Assembly (NCBI GenBank): GCA_902595465.1
Contig: CACJQE010000001.1
Location: 1 to 64,000, forward strand
Source: an uncultured Pelagibacteraceae bacterium
Lineage (GTDB): Bacteria > Pseudomonadota > Alphaproteobacteria > Pelagibacterales > Pelagibacteraceae
DNA length: 64,000 nucleotides
Reading direction: 5' to 3'
Shown: piece after piece, positions 17,600 to 28,448 of the stretch
How positions within the stretch are numbered: the stretch's first letter is position 1
How the letters are laid out: each line of letters starts with the position of its first letter
Notes under the pieces: generated by a model
Told to the model about the DNA's origin: nothing
The model's database searches: none
What the model saw: the letters and a program-made list of their open reading frames with translations, nothing else
Translations under genes and position numbers: made by a program

Positions 17600-17809
17600 A
17601 TGGGTAAGAAGTTAAAGAAAAATGAAAGAAGAAAAAAAAAGTTTATCAAATCAATAGATAAACTTAAAAATAAGATTAATTTAAAGGAAAAAAAACTAGC
17701 TAAAATTAATATAAAAATTGCAGGTATTGAAAAAAAAGTTGCCGAAAAAAAAGCAAAAAAATTAGCTAAAAAGAAAACCAGTGAGAGTCCTGCGTCTGTA
17801 AATAATTAA
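17600..17809 (+). CDS. Small lysine-rich basic protein of unknown function
   Basis: This 69-residue protein is over one third lysine, strongly alpha-helical, and has a low-complexity KKxAKK tail ending in SESPASVNN. GTG 17594, ATG 17597 and ATG 17600 are all in frame. I choose ATG 17600 because the near-perfect Shine-Dalgarno AGGAGGT (17589-17595) ends 4 bp before it. Such a strong ribosome-binding site is exceptional in this window and argues that the gene is real and well expressed. The charge suggests nucleic-acid or polyphosphate binding, but no family is recognised. Confidence 0.6.
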   Translation: MGKKLKKNERRKKKFIKSIDKLKNKINLKEKKLAKINIKIAGIEKKVAEKKAKKLAKKKTSESPASVNN

Positions 17810-17823
17810 TGTATAAAAATTGT

Positions 17824-17855
17824 CCCTCCCCTTTTTTATAACAAAAAGGGGAAGG
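17824..17855 (+). repeat. Hairpin downstream of the lysine-rich gene
   Basis: CCCCTTTTT (17828-17836) pairs with AAAAAGGGG (17843-17851), extended by CC/GG outside a mismatch. It is not followed by a T-tract on either strand, so it is not a textbook terminator. It could be the 3' end of the small-gene mRNA or part of a small RNA. Between it and 17974 I see only a possible 29-codon frame at 17890. Confidence 0.5.
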
Positions 17856-17974
17856 TAGTTAATCAACAAAATTTTAAACAAAGAGGAAATGAAGATGTTT
17901 TATTATTTAAAATTTTTGTTAATTATTTTAATAAACTTTAATGACAAAAATATTTATAGATTGTTACAATTTAA

Positions 17975-18814
17975 TTAAAATAATTTAATCCCAATCACAC
18001 CTATTAAAATAAATAAAATTGATATGATTTTTTTTAAATTGATACTTTCTTTTAATAAAAAATATCCAATAAATATTGATAATAAAATACTTGTTTCTCT
18101 TAAAGATGTAACAACGGGTATTGGAGCTTTTGTAAATGCCCATACAGCCAAGGCATAACTAGCATATGATAATGTTACACCGTAAAAAAATATCATTTTA
18201 CCCTCTCTATAAACCCTTTTAATAATATCCTTTTGACCTCTTAAACTTAGAATAAATGGGAAAATCATAGCGTTTAATATGAAAGACCAGCTTACAAAAG
18301 ATATTGCAGAATTACTCACTCTTGCTCCATATCCATCTACAAGTGAGTATGATCCAATAAACAAACCTGTTGTAAAAGAAAATTTAATAACATTTAAGCT
18401 GCTGTTTTTATAATCAGAAATACCAAGAAAAAAAATACCAAAACATATTAAGAAAATAGAGATCAAAATAAACTTATTTAAAACAACGCCTAAAAATAAA
18501 ATTGAGACTAAAGTTACAAATAAGGGGCCTGTGCCTCTTGCTATAGGATAGACTTTTGTCAAATCCCCAATCTCATATGATTTAAGCAAGAACCATTGAT
18601 AACCGATGTGAACAACAATGCTTGCAAAGATATAAGGTATACTTTCTATTGAGGGTGCTGGTAATAAGATTATTGCAACAATTGAAAATGGTATATGACC
18701 TAAAATTATACCTGCTAAAGCAACTGCTTTATCAGGGTGTTTTTTAACCATGCCATTCCAAGTGGCATGTAGAAGTGCTGCCAATAAAACGACAGAAAAT
18801 ACTAATGTATCCAT
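17975..18814 (-). CDS. EamA/DMT-superfamily membrane transporter
   Basis: The 279-residue protein has ten hydrophobic segments in two EamA repeats and starts with the repeat-typical ALLHATWNGMVKKHPD. The second half ends with AFTKAPIPVVTSLRETSILLS followed by a last pair of helices, as in drug/metabolite exporters. Substrate is not predictable. It is the last gene of the valS-ilvD-manC run, 8 bp after manC, so metabolite or amino-acid export is plausible. Confidence 0.85.
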   Translation of the reverse strand: MDTLVFSVVLLAALLHATWNGMVKKHPDKAVALAGIILGHIPFSIVAIILLPAPSIESIPYIFASIVVHIGYQWFLLKSYEIGDLTKVYPIARGTGPLFVTLVSILFLGVVLNKFILISIFLICFGIFFLGISDYKNSSLNVIKFSFTTGLFIGSYSLVDGYGARVSNSAISFVSWSFILNAMIFPFILSLRGQKDIIKRVYREGKMIFFYGVTLSYASYALAVWAFTKAPIPVVTSLRETSILLSIFIGYFLLKESINLKKIISILFILIGVIGIKLF

Positions 18815-18822
18815 GAAGAGTA

Positions 18823-20028
18823 TTAATTAACTCTACCGTAAATATCTTGATATCTAACTATATCGGTTTCTTTTAAAATAGGTCCAGTTTGTATTTCAAT
18901 AATTTTTACTTTTTTCTTAAATTTATTTTCTATTCGATGAATTGCTTCTCTTGGTATGAATATTTTTTCTCCTGGTTTTTTAAAGAAATTTTTCTTGTTT
19001 AATGTAATTAAAGGTTTTCCATCAGTAATAGTCCAATATTCAGATCGATGAAAATGCTTTTGTAAGCTTAATTTAGACTTAGGATTAACTACTAATTCCT
19101 TTACTAGAAAGTTTTTACCCTCGTATAAGTTAATATACCTGCCCCATGGTCTATGAAAAACATTTTTTTTTTTAAAATATTTATTTTTATTTTTTTTATA
19201 TATTTTAGATATTTCAAACCAATTACCAAGATCTGACCACTGAATACTAAGTTTTATTGCGTTTATATCTTTTGATTTTTCAAGAATTGCATAATCAAAA
19301 GAAATTTCCTTACATTTATCAAAGAGTTTTTTATTCAAAAAATATGTATTATTTTTAATTTTAGATTTTTCCAAAGATTTTAGACATGCTTTATAAATAC
19401 CAGGTTGATATTTTTTAAAGTTATTAATTATTGATGATTTTTTTAGGTAAAACATACCTGAATTCCAATAACCACCAGATTTAATTATTTTTTTGGCTTT
19501 TTGCTCTGTAGGTTTTTCAATAAATTTAGTTACTTTATTTAACTTATTTATACTTTTTGTTTGAAGATATCCATATTCAGATGCAGGTCTATTCGGTTTT
19601 AGCCCAAAAATAAAAATATTATTATCACTCAAGTTTTTTTTATTACTTTTTAAAGATCTCGTTAATACACTTGAATTTTCTATCAAATGATCTGAAGTAA
19701 AAAACATTATTGGTTGATCAAATGGAATTTCTTTAATTAAAGCACTCACTAAAATTGCTGGTGCTGTATTTTTTTTAGCTGGCTCTAATATTATTTTATA
19801 TTTTTTAATTTTAGATTTTTTTAATGTTTTCTTAACATCCTTTAAATACTTTAGATTTGTACTGATAATTGGAAAATCGTAAGAGTTATTATTAATTCTT
19901 TCAAATGCTTTTTGTAACAAAGTCCAGTTTCCAAAATTAATAAATTGTTTTGCTTGAGTATTTTCTTGATTGGGCCAAAGTCGTGTTCCTGCACCACCAC
20001 AAAGTATTACAGGTCTAATTTTCATCAA
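18823..20028 (-). CDS. manC: Mannose-1-phosphate guanylyltransferase / mannose-6-phosphate isomerase
   Basis: A bifunctional type II PMI/GMP enzyme. The N-terminal nucleotidyltransferase carries [11 protein letters not shown] (about 9-19), FTSDHLIE and [11 protein letters not shown]. The C-terminal cupin has [24 protein letters not shown] and [12 protein letters not shown], with metal-binding histidines. At 401 residues it is shorter than the usual 470, mainly through trimmed linkers. It supplies GDP-mannose for surface polysaccharide. Its start overlaps the ilvD stop by 4 bp. Confidence 0.92.
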   Translation of the reverse strand: MMKIRPVILCGGAGTRLWPNQENTQAKQFINFGNWTLLQKAFERINNNSYDFPIISTNLKYLKDVKKTLKKSKIKKYKIILEPAKKNTAPAILVSALIKEIPFDQPIMFFTSDHLIENSSVLTRSLKSNKKNLSDNNIFIFGLKPNRPASEYGYLQTKSINKLNKVTKFIEKPTEQKAKKIIKSGGYWNSGMFYLKKSSIINNFKKYQPGIYKACLKSLEKSKIKNNTYFLNKKLFDKCKEISFDYAILEKSKDINAIKLSIQWSDLGNWFEISKIYKKNKNKYFKKKNVFHRPWGRYINLYEGKNFLVKELVVNPKSKLSLQKHFHRSEYWTITDGKPLITLNKKNFFKKPGEKIFIPREAIHRIENKFKKKVKIIEIQTGPILKETDIVRYQDIYGRVN

Positions 20029-21743
20029 ATATCTGCGTATGTTTTAACCTCGTTTTTACCACCTGGATGTGTGGGTGCACCTAAATATGCTGGTCCTACT
20101 GTTTGAGCATATTTCCAAAGAGTTCCGTTTCCAAAGTTCATTTTTCTTTGTTTCCATTTCTTTTTTCTCAAACTAATCTCTTTTTTACTTAATCTAACGT
20201 TAATAGTCCCCTTCTTTGCATCTATATCAATTATGTCTCCGTTCTTTAAAAGGGCTATTGGACCGCCTATAGAAGCCTCAGGACCCACATGACCAATACA
20301 GAAGCCTCTGGTAGCCCCAGAGAACCTACCGTCCGTAATAAGGGCTACTTTCTCCCCCTTTCCTTGTCCATAAATTGCAGCTGTCGTCTGCAACATTTCT
20401 CTCATTCCTGGACCACCTTTTGGACCTTCGTATCTAATTATAATTATATCACCGTCTTTGTATTTTCTTTCTTTTACAGCTTTGTAAGCTTTTTCCTCAG
20501 AGTCAAAACATCTTGCTCTTCCAGTAAATTGTAATTTTTTTAAACCTGCAATTTTAACAATTCCACCTTCTGGAGCTAAATTACCTCTTAATCCAACAAC
20601 CCCACCAGTTGGTGTAATTGGATTTTTATAACTTCTCATTACTTTTTGTTTTGGATTAAATTTCACATTTTTTAAATTCTCTTTCATTGTCTTTCCTGTA
20701 ACGGTCATACAATCCCCATGGATATATCCACCATCGTAAAGAGTTTTTAAAAGCATTGGAACACCACCCGCTTCCCACATATCTTTTGCAACATATTTTC
20801 CACCAGGTTTTAAATCAGCAAGATAAGGAGTTCTTTTAAAAATTTTTGCAACATCCATTAAATCAAATTTAATACCAATTTCATTTGCAATAGCTGGTAA
20901 ATGTAAACCTGCATTAGTAGATCCTCCTGTTGCGGCAACAACTGTAGCAGCATTTTCTAATGCTTTTCTTGTAACAATATCTCTTGGTCTAATATTTTTT
21001 GCTAAAAGCTCCATCACCGCTTTACCACTATTAATCGCATACTTATGTCTTTCTTTATAAGGAGCAGGTGTTCCTGCTGAATAAGGTAGAGCTAATCCAA
21101 TAGCTTCTGAAACACATGCCATTGTATTTGCAGTAAATTGACCACCACAAGCACCTGCACTTGGACAAGCTTTTAATTCTAATTTTCTAAGAGCATGAGC
21201 TGTCATTTTTTTTGATGTATATTTTCCAACACCTTCAAAAACATCAACAACAGTTACATCTTTACCTTCAAATCTACCTGGAAGTATTGATCCACCATAA
21301 ATAAATACACTTGGAATATTTAATCTCACCATAGACATCATTAGACCTGGTAAAGATTTATCACATCCTGCTAAACCAACTAAAGCATCATAACAATGAC
21401 CTCTTACAGTTAATTCAGTGGAGTCTGCAATTACATCTCTTGAAATCAATGAAGATTTCATTCCTTCATGACCCATAGCAATACCATCAGTAACAGTTAT
21501 TGTACAAAATTCTCTAGGAGTTCCTCCTGACGCATTTACACCTTTTTTTACAAATTGGGCTTGTTTCATTAAATTAATATTGCATGGTGCAGCCTCATTC
21601 CATGTTGAAACAACGCCTACAAAAGGTTTTGCTACATCTTTTTCGGTTAAATCCATTGCATAATAAAAGGATCTTTGTGGAGCTCTATCAGCACCTACAG
21701 TTGTATATCTACTTGGTAGTTTTTTTTTATTAAATTTCCGCAT
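20025..21743 (-). CDS. ilvD: Dihydroxy-acid dehydratase
   Basis: IlvD converts 2,3-dihydroxy-isovalerate and -methylvalerate to the 2-oxo acids in valine and isoleucine synthesis. Cluster-ligating cysteines appear in [11 protein letters not shown] and [17 protein letters not shown], and [15 protein letters not shown] is the conserved C-terminal motif. At 572 residues it is of family length. It abuts valS (one shared base), a sensible pairing of valine synthesis with valyl-tRNA charging. Confidence 0.96.
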   Translation of the reverse strand: MRKFNKKKLPSRYTTVGADRAPQRSFYYAMDLTEKDVAKPFVGVVSTWNEAAPCNINLMKQAQFVKKGVNASGGTPREFCTITVTDGIAMGHEGMKSSLISRDVIADSTELTVRGHCYDALVGLAGCDKSLPGLMMSMVRLNIPSVFIYGGSILPGRFEGKDVTVVDVFEGVGKYTSKKMTAHALRKLELKACPSAGACGGQFTANTMACVSEAIGLALPYSAGTPAPYKERHKYAINSGKAVMELLAKNIRPRDIVTRKALENAATVVAATGGSTNAGLHLPAIANEIGIKFDLMDVAKIFKRTPYLADLKPGGKYVAKDMWEAGGVPMLLKTLYDGGYIHGDCMTVTGKTMKENLKNVKFNPKQKVMRSYKNPITPTGGVVGLRGNLAPEGGIVKIAGLKKLQFTGRARCFDSEEKAYKAVKERKYKDGDIIIIRYEGPKGGPGMREMLQTTAAIYGQGKGEKVALITDGRFSGATRGFCIGHVGPEASIGGPIALLKNGDIIDIDAKKGTINVRLSKKEISLRKKKWKQRKMNFGNGTLWKYAQTVGPAYLGAPTHPGGKNEVKTYADI

Positions 21744-24370
21744 TATAGACTTTCTAAAGTATAATTTAATTTATTAACATCTTTTTCTAAATTAATAAAG
21801 TTAGACTTTTCTTGCTCAACAATATCATTTGGAGCTCTTTCAATAAAACTTTTATTATTTAGCCTTGTATTAATTTTTTCCATCTCTTTCTCAATTTTAT
21901 TCTTTTTATTTAATAATGTTTCTTTAATTTTTGACAAATCTACATCTTCATCAAAGTAAATTTTAAATATTTCACCTTTAATGACCAAGTTTGCTGAGGG
22001 TTTTTTAATATCTTCAGTCACAAATTCATTAATTCTTCCAATTTTTTTTAATGTATTGGAGTTATTTTCAATAAATTTCTTAATTTCGGGATTTATTTTA
22101 TTCACTAGTATTTTAACAAATGATCCAGGGCTTATTTCTATTTCATTTTTAAAAGACCTTATAGATGAAACAAATTCAATTATTTCATTTACTTCATCAG
22201 AGTCTTTATCTTTATTAGAAATGGCTTCAGACCAGTTTTTTAACATAAGAAAATCTTTTCCATCTTTATCTAATTTATTTTTCAACCATATTTCCTCTGT
22301 TAGAAAAGGTATGAATGGGTGTAAAATAACTAGAATTTGAGTAAATATGAAGCTAGATACATTTCTTGTTTCTTCGATATTTTCATTATTTTCTGAATAA
22401 AAAACAGTTTTAGATAATTCTAAGTACCAATCGCAGAACGAATGCCATACAAATTGATATGCAATTCTTGCAGCCTCATCAAATCGATAACTATCTATTG
22501 ATTTTTTGATCTTTTCATTAGTGTTAGTGAATTCAACAAAAATCCATTTATTAATATTTAGTTTTAAATCATTAGGCGTTTCTATATTTTCAAATTTACA
22601 ATCATTTTGAATTAGAAAATTGTTAGCGTTCCATATTTTATTTAAAAAATTTCTATAACCTTTAACTCTATCCTCTGATAATTTTACATCTCGTCCAGGA
22701 GATGCCATTGACAAAAGTGTAAATCTTAAAGCATCAGCACTATATTTTTCTATTAATTCTAATGGATCAATTACATTGCCTTTAGACTTTGACATTTTTT
22801 GACCTTTTTCATCTCTAACTAATGCATGAACATAAATATTTTTAAAAGGTTCTTTGTTTTGAAATTCCATTCCAAACATAATCATTCTTGCAACCCAAAA
22901 GAAAATGATATCAAATCCTGTTACTAATACTGAAGTTGGATAAAATTTTTCTAAATATTCATTTTTTTCTGGCCATCCTAGAGTTGCAAAAGGCCATAAA
23001 CCAGATGAAAACCATGTATCAAGAACATCTGGATCTCTAATTAATTCAACATCTTTTTTATAATGTTCTTTAGCTAATTTATTTGCACCTTCTTCTGTTT
23101 CATCTACAAATATTTCTCCATCAGGTCCATACCATGCAGGTATTTGATGACCCCACCAAAGCTGTCTTGAAATACACCATGGTTCTATATTATCCATCCA
23201 TTGAAAATATGTTTTTTTCCAATTAACAGGAAAAAAATTAGTTGTTTTATTATTTACTATTTCTTTTGCTTTTATTGAAAGTTTCTTTGCATCTGCAAAC
23301 CATTGTTCAGTTAAATAAGGTTCAATTATTGAATTAGATCTATCACCATAAGGTACTTTATTTTTAATTTTCTCTTCTTTAACAAATAAGTTTTTATCAG
23401 AAAGTTCCTTTAAAATTCTTTTTCTAGCTTCAAATCTATCAAGTCCAATATAATTATCAGGAGCATTTTCATTAATTTTTCCATCTGGGGTAAAAACATT
23501 TATGACTTCTAAATTATTTCTTTCCCCTACTTCATAATCATTGAAATCATGTGCTGGAGTAATTTTAACAGCTCCAGTACCTTGTTCAGGATCTGCATAT
23601 TCATCTTCTATGATTTTTATTTTTCTATCAACTATTGGAACTATTACATTTTTATTTACCAATGATTTATATCTTTCATCTGATGGATTAACTGCAACTG
23701 CTGTATCTCCTAACATGGTTTCTGGTCTCGTAGTTGCAATAGTTATAAATTTATCTGTTCCCTCGATTGGATATTTGATGTGGTATAGCTTTGAATTAAC
23801 CTCTCTTTGATCTACTTCTAAATCCGATATTGCAGTTTTTAAAACAGTGTCCCAATTTACTAATTTTTTTGATTTGTAAATTAATCCATTTTTATACATT
23901 TCAACAAAAACTTTTAAGACAGATTTTGATAGATTTTCATCCATGGTGAAAGCATTTCTAGACCAGTCACATGAACAGCCTAATTTTTTTAATTGATTAA
24001 TAATAATATCACCATACTGACCTTTCCATTCCCAAACTTTTTCGATGAATTTTTCTCTTCCTAAATCATTTTTATCGATACCTTCAGATTTGAGTTTTTT
24101 TTCCACTAATGCTTGAGTAGCAATCCCCGCATGGTCTGTACCTGGCTGCCATAACGTTTCAAAATTATTCATTCGATGATATCGAGTTAAAAGATCTTGA
24201 ATAGAATTATTTAGTGCATGCCCCATATGAAGACTGCCAGTTACATTTGGTGGGGGGATAACTATAGAAAATTTTTTTTTATTGGTTTTTGGTTTAAATA
24301 AATTTTTATCTTCCCAATAAGAATAAATCTTATTTTCAACATTTTCATGAATATATTTGTCTGAACTCAT
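21743..24370 (-). CDS. valS: Valyl-tRNA synthetase
   Basis: Class I aminoacyl-tRNA synthetase. It has HIGH-type [17 protein letters not shown] (about 39-55), the editing domain with [18 protein letters not shown], zinc-free catalytic core motifs [20 protein letters not shown], and a C-terminal coiled coil (final 60 residues, rich in K/E/N) that contacts tRNA. The 875 residues match alphaproteobacterial ValRS. It is the first gene of a four-gene minus-strand operon. Confidence 0.97.
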   Translation of the reverse strand: MSSDKYIHENVENKIYSYWEDKNLFKPKTNKKKFSIVIPPPNVTGSLHMGHALNNSIQDLLTRYHRMNNFETLWQPGTDHAGIATQALVEKKLKSEGIDKNDLGREKFIEKVWEWKGQYGDIIINQLKKLGCSCDWSRNAFTMDENLSKSVLKVFVEMYKNGLIYKSKKLVNWDTVLKTAISDLEVDQREVNSKLYHIKYPIEGTDKFITIATTRPETMLGDTAVAVNPSDERYKSLVNKNVIVPIVDRKIKIIEDEYADPEQGTGAVKITPAHDFNDYEVGERNNLEVINVFTPDGKINENAPDNYIGLDRFEARKRILKELSDKNLFVKEEKIKNKVPYGDRSNSIIEPYLTEQWFADAKKLSIKAKEIVNNKTTNFFPVNWKKTYFQWMDNIEPWCISRQLWWGHQIPAWYGPDGEIFVDETEEGANKLAKEHYKKDVELIRDPDVLDTWFSSGLWPFATLGWPEKNEYLEKFYPTSVLVTGFDIIFFWVARMIMFGMEFQNKEPFKNIYVHALVRDEKGQKMSKSKGNVIDPLELIEKYSADALRFTLLSMASPGRDVKLSEDRVKGYRNFLNKIWNANNFLIQNDCKFENIETPNDLKLNINKWIFVEFTNTNEKIKKSIDSYRFDEAARIAYQFVWHSFCDWYLELSKTVFYSENNENIEETRNVSSFIFTQILVILHPFIPFLTEEIWLKNKLDKDGKDFLMLKNWSEAISNKDKDSDEVNEIIEFVSSIRSFKNEIEISPGSFVKILVNKINPEIKKFIENNSNTLKKIGRINEFVTEDIKKPSANLVIKGEIFKIYFDEDVDLSKIKETLLNKKNKIEKEMEKINTRLNNKSFIERAPNDIVEQEKSNFINLEKDVNKLNYTLESL

Positions 24371-24485
24371 GGATAATTATTTTATAAATTAATCATACCA
24401 ATAAACAACAATGAAATTATCCGTTAAATTTATAGACTAAATTATAAAATTAATTATATATGTTCTCATTGGATATTTAATTCAT

Positions 24486-24559
24486 GGCAACGTGGCGGAA
24501 TGGTTACGCAGAGGATTGCAAATCCTTGTATCCCGGTTCGATTCCGGGCGTTGCCTCCA
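24486..24559 (+). tRNA. tRNA-Cys (GCA)
   Basis: A full cloverleaf can be folded. The acceptor GGCAACG pairs with CGTTGCC, the anticodon loop ATTGCAAAT gives GCA, the T arm is CCCGG-TTCGATT-CCGGG, and CCA is encoded. It is 74 nt long. Confidence 0.95.
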
Positions 24560-24612
24560 CAATATATTTTTGTTGAGATAATATAAAAAGAAAGTAAGTT
24601 GTGATTTTACAT

Positions 24613-24688
24613 TCCTCGGTAGCTCAGTTGGTAGAGCAGTTGACTGTTAATCAATTGGTCGCAGGTTCGAGTCCTGCCCGAGGAGCCA
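24613..24688 (+). tRNA. tRNA-Asn (GTT)
   Basis: The acceptor TCCTCGG pairs with CCGAGGA. The D arm AGCTCAGTTGGTAGAGC is canonical, the anticodon loop reads CTGTTAA (GTT), the T arm is GCAGG-TTCGAGT-CCTGC, and CCA is encoded. It is 76 nt long and lies 53 bp after tRNA-Cys, likely on the same transcript. Confidence 0.95.
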
Positions 24689-24700
24689 ATTAAAAATTAG

Positions 24701-25072
24701 TTATCCTATTTTAGAAATATTTACCTGGTTGATCTGTATGTTTTTACTAAACTTGATTTTTTGATCTTGAGTAAGTTCAGAATAAACTTTAACTAAAAAA
24801 TTATAGTTCACATTCAAGTGACCTTCTTTAGATTTTTCTAAATTTATTAAATATTGTGAAAAATCTTCAAAAAAATAGTTTATTGGTACTTTAAGATAAT
24901 TAGATAGTTGTAATAATCTAATAGAACTTACACCATTCGTTCCTTTTTCATATTTTTGTATTTGTTGAAATGTAACATTTATTGCTTTTGCGACTTTAGT
25001 TTGAGTTAAACCTAAAGCCAAACGTCTAAGTTTTAATTTATTACCTAGATGTTTATTGAAATTTTCTTCCAT
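24701..25072 (-). CDS. XRE-family HTH transcriptional regulator
   Basis: The 123-residue protein has an N-terminal Cro/C1-type helix-turn-helix (LGNKLKLRRLALGLTQTKVA and FQQIQKYEKGTN, about 8-48) and a short helical C-terminus with no recognised ligand domain. ATG 25072 is preferred over TTG 25075 because GAGGGG sits about 10 bp upstream of it. It is downstream of the aapJQMP operon on the same strand, separated by 145 bp that include a TTGACA hexamer (complement 25183-25188). The target is unknown; it could control the transporter or itself. Confidence 0.85.
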   Translation of the reverse strand: MEENFNKHLGNKLKLRRLALGLTQTKVAKAINVTFQQIQKYEKGTNGVSSIRLLQLSNYLKVPINYFFEDFSQYLINLEKSKEGHLNVNYNFLVKVYSELTQDQKIKFSKNIQINQVNISKIG

Positions 25073-25217
25073 CAAAGACCCCTCTTTAATTAAAAATAAT
25101 AAGTTGAGTTAATAGAAATCAAAAAGTTATTTCAAGTAAAATAATTTTAAAAAGAATAATAATTTTTAAGATTTTATAAACCTGTCAAGCGTCTTTTTAG
25201 CAATTTAGTTATAATTT

Positions 25218-25952
25218 TTATAATATTTGGCTCAAAAAAAGCTTTGTTCTATCGCTTTTTGGGTTAGCAAAAAAATCTTTTGTTTCAGCCTTTTCTACAA
25301 TCATACCTTCATCCATAAAAATAACTTCATCTGCAACTTCTTTTGCAAACCCCATTTCATGTGTTACAACAATCATAGTCATACCAGCCTTAGCTAAATT
25401 AACCATTGCATCTAAAACTTCTTTAATCATTTCAGGATCTAATGCTGATGTGGGTTCATCAAAAAGCATTATTTTTGGCTCCATACACAATGCTCTCGCT
25501 ATTGCGCATCTTTGTTGTTGTCCTCCGGATAATTGTCCTGGAAATTTTTGCGCTTGATCTCCTATTTGCACTTGATTTAGCTGTTTCATTGCTAATTCTT
25601 CAGCTTTTTGTTTTGGCATTTTCTTCACCCAAATTGGAGCAAGAGTACAATTATCTAAAATTGATAGGTGTGGGAACAAATTAAATTGTTGAAATACCAT
25701 TCCTACTTCTGCTCTTATAGCCTCAATATTTTTAGTATCCTCTGATAATTCTGTACCATCTACTACTATGGATCCTTTTTGATGCTCCTCTAGTCTATTA
25801 ATACATCTAATTAATGTTGATTTACCAGATCCAGATGGACCACAAACTACAATTTTTTCTTTTGGTTTAACATCTAAATTTATATCTTTTAGTACCTGAA
25901 AGTCGCCAAACCATTTATTGACATTTTTAATTTGAATAATACTTTCTGGCAT
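25218..25952 (-). CDS. aapP: General L-amino-acid ABC transporter ATPase AapP
   Basis: A polar-amino-acid importer ATPase with Walker [11 protein letters not shown]-loop [11 protein letters not shown] (HisP/GlnQ wording), signature LSGGQQQR, Walker [15 protein letters not shown] and H-loop VVTHEMGFA. The 244 residues are standard. It is 3 bp after aapM at the end of the binding protein - permease - permease - ATPase operon. Confidence 0.94.
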   Translation of the reverse strand: MPESIIQIKNVNKWFGDFQVLKDINLDVKPKEKIVVCGPSGSGKSTLIRCINRLEEHQKGSIVVDGTELSEDTKNIEAIRAEVGMVFQQFNLFPHLSILDNCTLAPIWVKKMPKQKAEELAMKQLNQVQIGDQAQKFPGQLSGGQQQRCAIARALCMEPKIMLFDEPTSALDPEMIKEVLDAMVNLAKAGMTMIVVTHEMGFAKEVADEVIFMDEGMIVEKAETKDFFANPKSDRTKLFLSQIL

Positions 25953-25955
25953 ATT

Positions 25956-27227
25956 TTATCTATCTGTTTTATATTTTAGCTCTAGATTATAACTATATTT
26001 ACTCATTGCATAACAAATTATAAAAAAAACTATAGCAGAAAAAACATATCCTTCCATAGCAAAACCTAGCCATTTAGGATTTGTTTTAGCCATTTGTAAC
26101 ATTCCAATAATTTCGAGCAATCCTACTACAAATATCAAAGGGGTATCTTTAACTAGAGCCAAAAAAGTATTAGCAATACCTGGAATAACTAATTTTAGAG
26201 CTTGTGGTAATATTACAAATATATGCATTTTCCAGTAGCCCATACCTAAAGATTTTGAAGCATCATACTGTCCTCTTGGTAAAGCTTGTAGTCCACCCCT
26301 AATTACTTCAGCAACATAAGCAGCCTCAAATAATGAAATTGCAATAATAACACGCACAAGTTTATCCATAAAGAAATCTTGAGGCAAAAACATTGGAAAC
26401 ATAACTGAAGACATAAATAAAACAGTAATTAAAGGTACTCCCCTCCAAAATTCAATAAATCCAACAGATACATATTTAATTATAGGTAAGTCTGTTCTTC
26501 TACCTAAAGCAAGAGCCATACCCAACGGAAAACAAAATATTAAACTAAAAAAGGAAACAATAAATGTTAAAGATAATCCACCCCAAGCTCCAGTTTCTAC
26601 CCATTCCAAACCTAAAGAACCTCCAGAGATAAGATAATAAATTAAAATATACGCAATTATTGGATAAATAATTATATAATATAATGATAAATATTTTTTA
26701 TACTTTTGTGGGGTAATAAAACCCACAAAAGCCAAGACAACTAGAAATATAAAAGCCAGGTTAACTCTCCAAATATGTTCATTTGGATACATGCCATACA
26801 TAAATCTCTTAAACCAAATCTTAATATATGTCCAGCATGCCCCTGATCCAGTACACGCATCTTTTGTATCTCCGGAAATATTTGCATCAAATATCATCCA
26901 GCTCATAACAGGTGGTAAAATTTTAATTATACTAAATATGATTAATAAAGTTAATGCAGCATTAAAATTATTTGTATTTATATTCTTATTTAAACTATCT
27001 AATTTTTTAATTCCTGAATATGAAATTCTAATTATACTTAGACCAAACATTCCAAGTATGAGTGGTAAAGAGAAGCTAATAAAATAAGGTAAAAAAGATA
27101 CTATGTTAATATCAAAAAATGAATATAAAAAAACATCAAAAAGTGATAAAAAAACTAATGATAACCCAATAATTAAATTTAATCTTAAATTATTTTTTGA
27201 TGGATTTAAAAAATTAATATTTATCAT
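25956..27227 (-). CDS. aapM: General L-amino-acid ABC transporter permease AapM
   Basis: Inner-membrane permease with about eight membrane segments and the conserved C-terminal core (FWRGVPLITVLFMSSVMFP, EVIRGGLQALPRGQYDASKSLG, the His/Glu/Gln-family coupling loop). I place the start at ATG 27227, sharing one base with the aapQ TAA. The longer frame from 27263 would overlap aapQ by 37 bp. The 423 residues match AapM. It pairs with AapQ. Confidence 0.93.
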   Translation of the reverse strand: MININFLNPSKNNLRLNLIIGLSLVFLSLFDVFLYSFFDINIVSFLPYFISFSLPLILGMFGLSIIRISYSGIKKLDSLNKNINTNNFNAALTLLIIFSIIKILPPVMSWMIFDANISGDTKDACTGSGACWTYIKIWFKRFMYGMYPNEHIWRVNLAFIFLVVLAFVGFITPQKYKKYLSLYYIIIYPIIAYILIYYLISGGSLGLEWVETGAWGGLSLTFIVSFFSLIFCFPLGMALALGRRTDLPIIKYVSVGFIEFWRGVPLITVLFMSSVMFPMFLPQDFFMDKLVRVIIAISLFEAAYVAEVIRGGLQALPRGQYDASKSLGMGYWKMHIFVILPQALKLVIPGIANTFLALVKDTPLIFVVGLLEIIGMLQMAKTNPKWLGFAMEGYVFSAIVFFIICYAMSKYSYNLELKYKTDR

Positions 27228-28372
27228 TATTTTTCTACTATTGCTATTCTTGCATTGTACCAATTCATTAATAATGAAATTAGAAGACTAAGTGTTAAAT
27301 ATGTAAGCATTGTAATTGATACAATTTCAATTGCCTTACCTGTTTGCATTAATGCTGTACCTGCAAATACTAAGACTAAATCAGGATAAGCTATAGCAGC
27401 AGCCAAAGAAGAATTTTTAGTTAAATTTAAATATTGATTTGTTGCTGGTGGTATAATTATTCTTAAAGCTTGAGGCATTATAATTAAATTTAAAATTTGT
27501 TTTCTATTTAATCCTATTGAGGCAGCAGCCTCCCTTTGACCTTTGCTAATGCCTTCAATACCAGCCCTTACACATTCGGCTATAAAAGTTGCCGTATAAA
27601 GAGACAGTGCAATCACTAAAGATAGTAATTCAGGTGGAATACTTAGTCCTCCTTCGAATATAAAAGAAGTTTTCGCTAATTGTTTTAAAACAGGCAACTC
27701 GTAAGTAACACTTACACCGCTAATAAAGAACGTCAAAAGTGGAAGTATAAATAAAATTGTAATTGAAATATTTAAAACTGGTATATGTTTTCCATGATTT
27801 TCTCTAAGTTTTTTTGCATATAATCTAACAAAAACTATTGCTACTATTGCAGCAATTACAGAATAAATGAAAATATCTAAATTTATCCAAACTAAAGAAG
27901 GTGTATAAAATCCTTTAATTGTAAGGTAAAAAGAGCCCAACATTGGATCGGCTTCTTGGGGTAATGGTAATGCTCTTAAAGCCGCATAATACCAAAAAAA
28001 AATTTGCAAAAGTAAAGGTATATTTCTAAAAAACTCAACGTACCATGCAGCTGTTGTTCTAATTAAATAGTTAGGAGATAATCTTGCAATTCCCACAATA
28101 ACACCAAGTATAGTACAAAAAATAATACCTAATATTGACACCAAAAGTGTATTTAAAAGCCCAACCAAATATGCTCTGGCGTAACTGTCAGAACCACTAT
28201 ATTCAATCAAAGAAAATTGGACATCAAATGAAGACTCTTGTGTTAAGAATCCATAACCAAAATCAATACCCCTTGTTGCCATATTAATCTGAGCATTAAG
28301 GGAGAAAAAACTAAATATTAAAATAACAACCAAGAGTGTAATTACTTGGGGCAATATTTTTTTCAATTTCAT
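27227..28372 (-). CDS. aapQ: General L-amino-acid ABC transporter permease AapQ
   Basis: The 381-residue permease has an N-terminal helix, the core entry motif WYVEFFRNIPLLLQIFFWYY, and coupling loop ECVRAGIEGISKGQREAAAS (about 280-300). The long periplasmic insertion before the second half is typical of AapQ/BztB. A terminator-like hairpin separates it from aapJ. Confidence 0.93.
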   Translation of the reverse strand: MKLKKILPQVITLLVVILIFSFFSLNAQINMATRGIDFGYGFLTQESSFDVQFSLIEYSGSDSYARAYLVGLLNTLLVSILGIIFCTILGVIVGIARLSPNYLIRTTAAWYVEFFRNIPLLLQIFFWYYAALRALPLPQEADPMLGSFYLTIKGFYTPSLVWINLDIFIYSVIAAIVAIVFVRLYAKKLRENHGKHIPVLNISITILFILPLLTFFISGVSVTYELPVLKQLAKTSFIFEGGLSIPPELLSLVIALSLYTATFIAECVRAGIEGISKGQREAAASIGLNRKQILNLIIMPQALRIIIPPATNQYLNLTKNSSLAAAIAYPDLVLVFAGTALMQTGKAIEIVSITMLTYLTLSLLISLLMNWYNARIAIVEK

Positions 28373-28403
28373 AGAATGTCAATATATTAAATATAAAAAA
28401 AAA

Positions 28404-28423
28404 GGGCTAGATAAATCTAGCCC
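28404..28423 (-). terminator. Intrinsic terminator/attenuator between aapJ and aapQ
   Basis: A perfect GGGCTAG / CTAGCCC stem with a 6-nt loop (28411-28416), lengthened by flanking A/T pairs, is followed on the minus strand by a run of T. It sits just after aapJ, the same arrangement as pstS/pstC in this window. Confidence 0.8.
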
Positions 28424-28448
28424 TTTTTAAAATTGTAAAAGTTAGTAA

